Of a stretch of 12,571 bases of DNA, positions 7,188 through 12,571 are shown piece after piece; positions within the stretch are counted from its first letter, which is position 1, and every line of letters starts with the position of its first letter. The DNA lies in contig JAUIGA010000050.1 in the NCBI GenBank assembly GCA_030430125.1, positions 1 to 12,571 on the forward strand. The letters run 5' to 3'. Position numbers and translations under genes: made by a program. Source of the DNA: Chloroflexia bacterium. GTDB taxonomy: Bacteria > Chloroflexota > Chloroflexia > Thermomicrobiales > UBA6265. Below the pieces are notes generated by a model, which was given only the letters and a program-made list of their open reading frames with translations, had not been told where the DNA came from and did no database searches.

Positions 7188-7231
7188 GTCCAGTCAGCGA
7201 CCCAGACGTCTAGTCAGCGACCCAGGCGTCG
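7188..7231. repeat. 20-bp tandem duplication at the 3' end of SBP2
   Basis: AGTCAGCGACCCAGACGTCT (7192-7211) is followed immediately by AGTCAGCGACCCAGGCGTCG (7212-7231), matching at 18 of 20 positions; the 20-base period starts at 7188. The right copy holds the last codons and stop of SBP2; the left copy is non-coding, just past the stop. It looks like a local slippage duplication. Confidence 0.8.
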
Positions 7232-8883
7232 TTGAGCAACAGGCCGCCCGTCGGGAAGATGTCCACGCCCTGGATCCGGCTCGCGACCGCCGTCTTGGTG
7301 ATCGGCATGTACAGCGGTACCCACGGCATGTCCTCGATCAGGATCTTCTGGGCGTCGTAATAGATCGCCATGCGCTCCTCGTGGTCGAGGGTGCGTTGCC
7401 CCTGCCGCACCAGCTCGTCGAACTCCGGGTTGGAGTACCGGGCCTGATTGGAGCTCTCCAGCCGGTCGGACGACAGGAACAGGTAGAGCGCATCCGGCTC
7501 GTTCCAGTTGTAGCCGAGCAGGATGATATCGTGCTCCCCGGTGATGGCGAACTCCAGCAGCGCGGCGATCTCCATCTGCTCGATGGTCATGTCGATGCCG
7601 ACCTTGCGCAGCTGCGCCTGGACCAGCGTCGCGATCTGCCCGTTGGCGGTGCTGGTGGTGGTGTACAGCACCGGCGCGAGCTGCTCGCCATCCTTGACGA
7701 GCACATCGTCGTCGCCGCGCTCCCAGCCCGCCTCGGCCAGCAGGCGCTCGGCCTCCTCCAGGTCGAAGTGCGGGGCCATCTCTTCGATCTCGGCGCTGTA
7801 CCCCTGGATCGACGGCGGCAGCGCGGTGTAGACCGGCTCGGCCAGGCCGCCCTCGAACAGCGTGTTGACGATCTCGTCGCGGTCGATGGCGTGCGCGATG
7901 GCGCGCCGGACGTTGACATCGCTCGTCAGCGGACGCGTGGGGTTGAGCCCGAGGTTGTTGATGCCGGTGGTCCTGCTGGTGAAGATCTGGAAGCGATCGT
8001 CGTTCTCGAAGCGGGGCACGTCGGTCGCGGTGAGCTCGATGGCGTCGATCTCCCCGGTTTCGAGGGAGGCGACCTGGGTGAATGCCTCCGGGATCACCTT
8101 GTACTCGATCGAGTCGATGTACGGCCGGCCCCGGTTCTCGTAGTAGCCCGGCGCGGCGTTGAACTCCTCGAAGGCGTGCAGGGTTACCAGCGACCCGGTC
8201 TGCCAGTCCTCAAGGGTCCACGCGTTGGTGCCGCTGGCCACGCGCCCGAACTCGTCGCCCGCCTCGGCGACCGCGGACTCAGAGAGGATGCCGCCGTAGC
8301 CGTTGGAGATGGCGTTCATGAAGGTGGCCGACGGCTCGCTGAAGGTCAGGGTGATGGTGCGGTCGTCGACGACCTCCATCGCGGTGATCTTGTTGATTTC
8401 CTCGTAGATCGGCGAGCGCGAGCCGCTTTCCTGCAGCCGCTCGAAGGTGTACCTGACCGAATCCGCGGTGAACGGCGATCCGTCGTGGAAGGTGATGCCC
8501 TCCCGGAGATGGAAGGTGACATTGAGATTGTCGTCGCTGATCTCCCAGGATTCGGCGAGCAGCCCCTGGAACGTCAGGTCGAGATCCTGATAGATCAGGG
8601 TGCTGTAGATCATGTCGAAGACGGTGTACGCGGCGGAGTTGGTGGTGACCTGCGGGTCAAGCGTCTCCGGGTCGGTGGTGACGGCGAAGCGCATCGTTCC
8701 GCCCTGCTCCTGCGCGGCGGCCATCACCGACGCCGGCACGGCCACGCCGGCCGTGCCGAGCAGCATCGCGGTGGCGCGAGCGCTCAGCCCCAGCGCGCCG
8801 GCGCGCTGGACAAAGTCACGCCGGCCCAGCCGACGGTGCTCGAGATCCGCGAGCAAGGTCCGAACCGAATCCTGTTGAGCCAT
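7210..8883 (-). CDS. Family 5 extracytoplasmic substrate-binding protein, paralogue (SBP2), Tat leader, 557 aa
   Basis: This is a second peptide-type binding protein, exactly the same length as SBP1 and alike throughout (roughly 60% identical by eye in the N-terminal half). The leader contains GRRDFVQRAGALGLSARAT and a hydrophobic region ending near VMAAAQE, again a Tat-type signal. SBP_bac_5 blocks VTTDPETLDPQVTTN, AESWEIS, EGITFHDGS and VRYTFERL are followed by DWQTGSLVTL and a GGLLLNDAWVAD end. Differences cluster around substrate-facing stretches, so it may bring a different ligand to the same permeases. The start at 8883 is supported by AAAGGA about 9 bases upstream; the longer frame to 8982 overlaps the promoter. 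The gene has its own promoter and terminator and no permease of its own. Confidence 0.95.
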   Translation of the reverse strand: MAQQDSVRTLLADLEHRRLGRRDFVQRAGALGLSARATAMLLGTAGVAVPASVMAAAQEQGGTMRFAVTTDPETLDPQVTTNSAAYTVFDMIYSTLIYQDLDLTFQGLLAESWEISDDNLNVTFHLREGITFHDGSPFTADSVRYTFERLQESGSRSPIYEEINKITAMEVVDDRTITLTFSEPSATFMNAISNGYGGILSESAVAEAGDEFGRVASGTNAWTLEDWQTGSLVTLHAFEEFNAAPGYYENRGRPYIDSIEYKVIPEAFTQVASLETGEIDAIELTATDVPRFENDDRFQIFTSRTTGINNLGLNPTRPLTSDVNVRRAIAHAIDRDEIVNTLFEGGLAEPVYTALPPSIQGYSAEIEEMAPHFDLEEAERLLAEAGWERGDDDVLVKDGEQLAPVLYTTTSTANGQIATLVQAQLRKVGIDMTIEQMEIAALLEFAITGEHDIILLGYNWNEPDALYLFLSSDRLESSNQARYSNPEFDELVRQGQRTLDHEERMAIYYDAQKILIEDMPWVPLYMPITKTAVASRIQGVDIFPTGGLLLNDAWVAD

Positions 8884-8909
8884 GTACCGAAGTCCTTTCG
8901 TCGCAGCCT

Positions 8910-8935
8910 CCGCCTGCCGTCTGTTGGACAGGCGG
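8910..8935 (-). other. 7-bp inverted repeat in the SBP2 leader
   Basis: CCGCCTG (8910-8916) and CAGGCGG (8929-8935) can pair around a 12-base loop within the untranslated leader. Like the SBP1 leader, it places a stem between promoter and start, but the two stems are not alike in sequence. Confidence 0.3.
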
Positions 8936-8969
8936 TACTCTCGTTGTGACCGAGAAAACGATTTCCGGG

Positions 8970-8998
8970 AGCATAGCAACACCGACTCCGGATGTCAA
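8970..8998 (-). promoter_or_regulatory. Sigma-70-type promoter of SBP2
   Basis: A consensus -35 TTGACA (8993-8998) and a -10 TATGCT (8970-8975) stand 17 bp apart on the minus strand. GTTGCTATGCTC around the -10 is identical to the SBP1 promoter. The leader to the ATG at 8883 would be about 80 bases. It sits 35 bp past the stop of the exporter permease, with no clear terminator between. Confidence 0.8.
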
Positions 8999-9033
8999 CA
9001 CGGATGATGCCGCCGGGTGTGCAGGCTTGCCCG

Positions 9034-9874
9034 CTACACATCGCGACGGTTGAGGATCAGGTTCGCTCCGCCGATGAAGACCGCCAGCCAGGCGATGAGG
9101 ACGACGACGGCCAGGGCGGGATCGATGTACATCGGGTTGTCCGGATCGAGGTTGGAAAGCGCGATGCTGTCCGAGACCGGACCCGGCAGGTACGCCAGCA
9201 CGTCTTCCTGCCACCGTTGTGGCAAAAAGCGGCCCGAAGAACGCCGGCGCGAAGATCAACGCCAGCACCACGGTGATGGCGATCGCCGTGCTCCGGGACA
9301 GGAACGCGACCGCGACACCGAGGACCGGGAAGACCGGCGAGGTCAGGCTGATGCCTACGAGCGTGCGAACCACATCGCCGTCTCCGAGCCCAGCCGTGGG
9401 CAGGTCGTAGGCGGCGAAGATCGCCTGACCGGCATAGAACGTCGCCACGGTGATGAGTGTCCCGGCGACCAGCGATACGGCGGTGACCACGACGACCTTG
9501 GCCAGCAGCACCCGGCCCCGCCGCGGCATCGCCGTCATCGTCAGCCGCATCATGCCGCTCGCGTACTCCGACGCGACCAGGTTCACGCCCAGCACGACGA
9601 AGAGAATCACGGTGAACATCATGCCGACCATCGAGTTCATGATCGGGTCAAACGTCGCCTTGTCTGCCTCGGTCCAGTCACTCCAAGACCAGCCTGTGAC
9701 CCATGACACCAGCGCGGTAATCCCGATCGAGAGGATGGCACCGATGGCGATGGTGATCCACGTCGAACGGACTGTCACCAGCTTGGTCCACTCGGATGCC
9801 AGGGTCGCGGAGAATGGCACCCCGCCGGTCGACGGCGCGGCGTCGCGCACGGTGGTTGCGGTGATGCTAGACAT
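9034..9874 (-). pseudogene. ABC-2 type exporter permease with a one-base frameshift (about 279 aa if restored)
   Basis: This is the membrane subunit of an ABC exporter, partner of the ATPase at 9867-10844. The first frame gives a polar start, EWTKLVTVRSTW, a helix at about 40-60, MMFTVILFVVLGVNLVASEYASG (85-107, a hallmark of this permease class), and helices at about 125-155 and 170-210 up to APAFFGPL. Then the frame breaks at five T (9224-9228) and the rest continues in the next frame as LPQRWQEDVLAYLPGP, through a last helix (DPALAVVVLIAWLAVFIGGANLIL) to NRRDV. Removing one T restores a continuous 279-residue protein. Without correction the first frame would run on with non-membrane sequence to 8816, into SBP2. 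Its ATG overlaps the ATPase stop by 8 bp, indicating coupling. The cause may be a sequencing indel, a true null mutation or slippage. Confidence 0.85.
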
Positions 9875-10844
9875 TGGTGTTCTCCTCCTGCCCGGCGAGC
9901 GCGCGGGCGGTTTCGGCGAGATCGCCGGCATCCGGTCTCGACCCGTTCGCCTGGTATTCGACACTGTTCCGAGTCAGTTCCATGAAAGCGGATTCCAGGC
10001 TGGCGCGGCGTGGCGAGAGCTCGTGCAACGGGATGCGGTGCATCGCGGCGAGCTCCCCGATCCGGGCTGCGTCTATCCCGGTCACCAGCACGCCGCCGTC
10101 CGCTTCCGGCGCGATGGTGGCGCCGGCGCTTTCGAGGAATGGCGTGAATTCGGCAAGCGCTGGCGAGGCGACCTTCACGGTCGCACCACTGCCTTGCCGG
10201 GTGACGTCGGCGATGGTGGCGTCGGCGATGAGGCTGCCCTTCCCGATCACCAGCACGTGGTCCGCTGTCTCCTGCATCTCGCTCATCAGGTGGCTGGAGA
10301 CGAAGATGGTCCTGCCCTCCGCCGCGAGCCGCTTCATCAGGTTGCGGACCCAGAGGATGCCCTCCGGGTCGAGCCCGTTGACCGGTTCGTCGAACAGCAG
10401 CACCGGCGGGTCGCCGAGCAGCGCCGCCGCGATGCCGAGCCGCTGCGACATACCGAGCGAGAACCCGCCGACCTTCTTGCCGGCGACCCCGGTGAGCCCG
10501 ACGGTGTCGAGTACCTCGTCGATACGCCGCCGGTGAATGCCACCCGCCTGGGCGAGCCAGCGCAGGTGCTGCCAGGCGGTGCGCCCGCCATGGACCGCCT
10601 TTGCGTCCAGCAGCGCGCCCACTTCTCGCATCGGCGCGGGCAGGTCGCGGTACGTCTTGCCGTTGACCGTCACCGAGCCGGAAGTCGGATTGTCGAGACC
10701 CAGGATCATGCGCATGGTGGTCGATTTGCCGGCGCCGTTCGGGCCGAGGAAGCCGGTAACGATGCCTGGTGTGATCGTGAACGACAGGTTGTCGACGGCG
10801 GTCGTCTCTCCGTAGCGTTTGGTGAGTCCGCGTGCTTCGATCAT
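9867..10844 (-). CDS. ABC exporter ATPase (antibiotic/peptide export type), 325 aa
   Basis: This is the cytoplasmic ATPase that drives the neighbouring ABC-2 permease. Motifs in order are Walker A GPNGAGKST (34-42), LLDAKAVHGGRTAWQHL (79-94, typical of actinobacterial/Chloroflexota drug-export ATPases), a divergent signature FSLGMSQRL (128-136) in place of LSGGQ, Walker B VLLFDEP (148-154) with Glu153, VNGLDP, and the switch His185 in SSHLMSEM. A C-terminal domain (about 210-300) of the DUF4162-like kind follows and ends in a short charged tail. The start at 10844 is supported by GGAGGG about 9 bases upstream. It is the first gene of an ATPase-permease pair. Substrate unknown; bacitracin/lantibiotic-type export is a family-level inference only. 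Confidence 0.95.
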   Translation of the reverse strand: MIEARGLTKRYGETTAVDNLSFTITPGIVTGFLGPNGAGKSTTMRMILGLDNPTSGSVTVNGKTYRDLPAPMREVGALLDAKAVHGGRTAWQHLRWLAQAGGIHRRRIDEVLDTVGLTGVAGKKVGGFSLGMSQRLGIAAALLGDPPVLLFDEPVNGLDPEGILWVRNLMKRLAAEGRTIFVSSHLMSEMQETADHVLVIGKGSLIADATIADVTRQGSGATVKVASPALAEFTPFLESAGATIAPEADGGVLVTGIDAARIGELAAMHRIPLHELSPRRASLESAFMELTRNSVEYQANGSRPDAGDLAETARALAGQEENTNV

Positions 10845-10887
10845 GTGAAATTCCCTCCATTGTTGGAGTTGAGCTTGCTCGGACCGG

Positions 10888-10905
10888 CCCGACGCGCGTG
10901 TCGGG
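10888..10905. other. Small inverted repeat upstream of the exporter ATPase
   Basis: CCCGAC (10888-10893) and GTCGGG (10900-10905) flank six bases about 44 bp before the ATPase start. It could be a leader stem or part of an operator. Confidence 0.3.
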
Positions 10906-10917
10906 TCAGCCAGGTTA

Positions 10918-10933
10918 TCGCGATCGATTGCGA
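10918..10933. promoter_or_regulatory. Near-palindromic 16-bp candidate operator upstream of the exporter ATPase
   Basis: TCGCGATCGATTGCGA matches its reverse complement at 14 of 16 positions, centred on ATCGAT. It lies 74 bp before the ATPase ATG in the 158-bp gap that should hold the promoter. Drug-export operons are often controlled by dimeric repressors, but no regulator gene is in the window. No -35/-10 pair could be assigned with confidence here. Confidence 0.35.
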
Positions 10934-11002
10934 ATGAAGTTCCGGTGGCGGCTCAGGTTATGGGTGTCATTGCGAGGCTCCTCCCGACGGGGATCATGCG
11001 CA

Positions 11003-11743
11003 TCATCGGTTGCGCAGCGGCACGTCCCGCACAATCGGCCAGGTCATCGCGAGGGCCGCCAGGCAGCAGGCCATCGCCATCGGGGCGAGCACCCACAGCG
11101 ACGACGGGTCGATCGATGGCAGTCGATCCAGAATGAACCCCATGAACTGCGGTCCCGAGCTGATGCCCACGAGGCTCACCATGATTGCCGCAGGGATGAG
11201 CGCCAGCCAGCCGGCCGCCTTGTCCCGGTAGAACGCGGCGCCAACGAGGGCGCCCGCCGATGTCCAGACCAGCACCGTCAGCCAGCTTTCGACGAAGATC
11301 GTGCCGTAGTCGGTGTATGCGGAGAACAGGCGGTCGTCCGGCGTTCCGCGTGTCCAGCCGGCGATCGCGTAGACGCCCTGCTCGACGCCGAACCCCAGGG
11401 TGGCGAGGAGCGCAACGAACGGGGTGAAGACACCGCAGAAGATGAGCGACTCGATCGCGGTATCCCGGCGGGTGCGGCCGTGCGCGATGTGGACCGGCAG
11501 CACGGTGTGCAGCACGTACCCGCCAATGAAGGCTGAGTACCAGGGGATGATGCCAGTGGCGATCCCCCAGGCGCTGGTTTCGATGTCGCGAAAGAACGAC
11601 ACGACGGTGACGGTGGCCATCGCGAAGGTGACGAACCCAGCCCAGCACAGTGCGGCCAGCACGAGCTGGTCCTCGAGCAGTATGCGGGGGAGGCGCCAGC
11701 TGCGCTCGGCGCCTGGCACGGTGCGCGCGGTGGGGGTGGCCAT
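11003..11743 (-). CDS. Six-helix membrane protein, ABC export-associated (paralogue B), 246 aa
   Basis: This is a membrane protein of about six helices (roughly 24-50, 62-84, 97-120, 150-172, 178-197, 215-237). I do not recognise a named family, but the layout and the loop HIAHGRTRRDT after helix 2 resemble small permease subunits that accompany ABC ATPases in Actinobacteria. It shares with its upstream neighbour that loop, a GWLA.IPAAI block, and the end WPIVRDVPLRNR. The start at 11743 has AGGA 6 bases upstream. It follows paralogue A after 40 bp and is probably co-transcribed with it. It may form a heterodimeric channel with A, driven by the ATPase at the right edge. Its function is inferred only from context. 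Confidence 0.85.
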   Translation of the reverse strand: MATPTARTVPGAERSWRLPRILLEDQLVLAALCWAGFVTFAMATVTVVSFFRDIETSAWGIATGIIPWYSAFIGGYVLHTVLPVHIAHGRTRRDTAIESLIFCGVFTPFVALLATLGFGVEQGVYAIAGWTRGTPDDRLFSAYTDYGTIFVESWLTVLVWTSAGALVGAAFYRDKAAGWLALIPAAIMVSLVGISSGPQFMGFILDRLPSIDPSSLWVLAPMAMACCLAALAMTWPIVRDVPLRNR

Positions 11744-11783
11744 GGTGATCCTGCCTTTCGGGGGCTGTCGTGACGCGCCGGCG

Positions 11784-12515
11784 TCAGCGGTTGCGGATGG
11801 GCACGTCCCGGAGGATTGGCCAGGACAGCGCGCTGCCGATCGCGAAGCAGATGATGGAGATCAGAATGGCGAACCCCGGGGATGGACCCTCGACCGACAG
11901 GAACCGTTCGAGCATGTCCCCGATCGGTTCCCACGGGATGCGCGTGAAGATGTCAGCTACGCCGATCAGGATCGCGGCCGGGATGCCAGCCAGCCAGCCG
12001 AGCGGTCCGTAGCGGTAGTACGCCGCGCCGACGAGCACCCCCGCCGCACCCCAGACGATGAAGATCAGCCAGGACTGCGTGAGTATCATCGGCACATCCA
12101 GGTGCGACGTGAACAGGCGTTCCCCCGACAGCTCTCGGGGCCAGCCGGCGATGCCGTAGGCGGCGTACTCGACCAGGTAGCCGATCGCGACAAGACCTGC
12201 GGCAGTGGCGGAGAACGAGACCATGAAGATCGTTGCCTCGAGCGTGGTATCCCGTCGGGTGCGACCGTGGGCGATGTGCATCGGCACAACCTGATTGACG
12301 ACGTATCCACCGACGACGGCCACGTACCACGCGGCGACATTGCTGGCCTGTTCCCAGATGCTCCCGGGTACCTCGGAAAACCACGCAAACCCGGCCGAGA
12401 TGCCCAGCGACACCACCACCAGCCCTGCCCACAGCATCGATGCGAACAGGATGTGTGCCATGAGAAGCGGGCGTGGAAACCGCCAGGTGCGTTGTCGGTC
12501 ATCGACGATCGCCAT
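11784..12515 (-). CDS. Six-helix membrane protein, ABC export-associated (paralogue A), 243 aa
   Basis: About six hydrophobic segments are visible (roughly 17-46, 59-80, 93-118, 143-166, 172-192, 213-236). The HIAHGRTRRDT loop sits after helix 2 and the protein ends WPILRDVPIRNR, both almost identical in paralogue B. Its ATG lies inside the last codons of the upstream ABC ATPase (17-bp overlap), with GGGAG 6 bases before it, so the two are translationally coupled. This coupling is the best evidence that it is the permease of that ATPase. The family is not named; the export role is inferred. Confidence 0.87.
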   Translation of the reverse strand: MAIVDDRQRTWRFPRPLLMAHILFASMLWAGLVVVSLGISAGFAWFSEVPGSIWEQASNVAAWYVAVVGGYVVNQVVPMHIAHGRTRRDTTLEATIFMVSFSATAAGLVAIGYLVEYAAYGIAGWPRELSGERLFTSHLDVPMILTQSWLIFIVWGAAGVLVGAAYYRYGPLGWLAGIPAAILIGVADIFTRIPWEPIGDMLERFLSVEGPSPGFAILISIICFAIGSALSWPILRDVPIRNR

Positions 12516-12571
12516 GGCGCTCTCCCTTCGGCGCGGTGAGGTGGACGAAGAGGTCCTGCAGGGCGATCGGC
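12499..12571 (-). CDS. ABC transporter ATPase, last 23 codons (5' part outside window)
   Basis: The minus-strand frame entering from the right edge reads PIALQDLFVHLTAPKGERHG and ends at TGA (12499-12501). The LQDLFVHLT ending is typical of the C-terminus of ABC-2-type exporter ATPases (compare SLEDIFLHLT). The open frame overlaps the start of membrane paralogue A by 17 bp. Only the C-terminus is seen, so the call rests on that motif and on the coupled permease-like gene. Confidence 0.65.
   Translation of the reverse strand, partial: PIALQDLFVHLTAPKGERHGDRR

Noticed and set aside
7111..8949. Long plus-strand ORF of 612 codons opposite SBP2
   Set aside because: It is antisense to a clear family 5 binding protein and shows the same compositional shadow pattern as the ORF opposite SBP1 (5287-6303).
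9034..9225. A separate small membrane protein gene starting at TTG
   Set aside because: Its sequence continues the permease exactly across the T-run, with no ribosome-binding site, so it is the 3' part of the frameshifted gene.
10993..11008. Near-palindrome around ATGCGCAT at the end of membrane paralogue B
   Set aside because: It overlaps the stop codon, has no loop or T-run, and such strings are common at this GC content.

Overview
The window is a GC-rich bacterial chromosome segment (about two thirds G+C by eye) in which every confident gene except the first lies on the minus strand. The two solute-binding proteins begin with a twin-arginine leader preceded by a short charged region, a layout I associate with Chloroflexota of the Thermomicrobia/Sphaerobacter type. 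Gene density, Shine-Dalgarno sites and TTGACA/TATGCT-like promoters fit a GC-rich bacterium, but no marker gene is present, so the taxonomic guess is only moderately supported.

Layout from left to right. (1) Bases 1-588: the 3' part of a plus-strand DUF3800 gene with visibly lower GC than the rest, converging on the minus-strand block, with a short hairpin between them. (2) Bases 774-6993, all minus strand and read right to left: a Tat-type family 5 substrate-binding protein, a DppB-like permease, a DppC-like permease (4-bp overlap), a class A beta-lactamase-fold serine hydrolase without a signal peptide, and a sulfatase/phosphonate-monoester-hydrolase-like enzyme. (3) Bases 7210-8883: a second 557-residue substrate-binding protein, a clear paralogue of the first, with its own promoter and its own intrinsic terminator. 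(4) Bases 9034-10844: an ATPase plus ABC-2 permease exporter pair. The permease is broken by a one-base indel in a run of five T. (5) Bases 11003-12571: two tandem paralogous six-helix membrane proteins, preceded by the last codons of another ABC ATPase that runs off the right edge.

How the genes may work together. Region 2 looks like an oligopeptide/dipeptide-type importer operon carrying two candidate cytoplasmic processing enzymes, a serine hydrolase and a sulfatase-fold hydrolase. It has two alternative binding proteins but no DppD/DppF ATPase genes, which must come from elsewhere. The two binding-protein genes share nearly the same promoter (TTGAC[A/G], 17-bp spacer, TATGCT, with 12 identical bases ending just past the -10), so they probably arose by duplication of gene plus promoter and are probably co-regulated. 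Regions 4 and 5 are two ABC export-type systems of the kind often linked to antibiotic or peptide export. Their substrates cannot be read from sequence.

No RNA genes, CRISPR arrays, transposases or origins were seen. The features most worth following up are the ATPase-less importer with its cytosolic beta-lactamase-fold enzyme and sulfatase, the duplicated promoters, the perfect SBP2 terminator versus the intercistronic hairpin after SBP1, and the homopolymer frameshift in the exporter permease.
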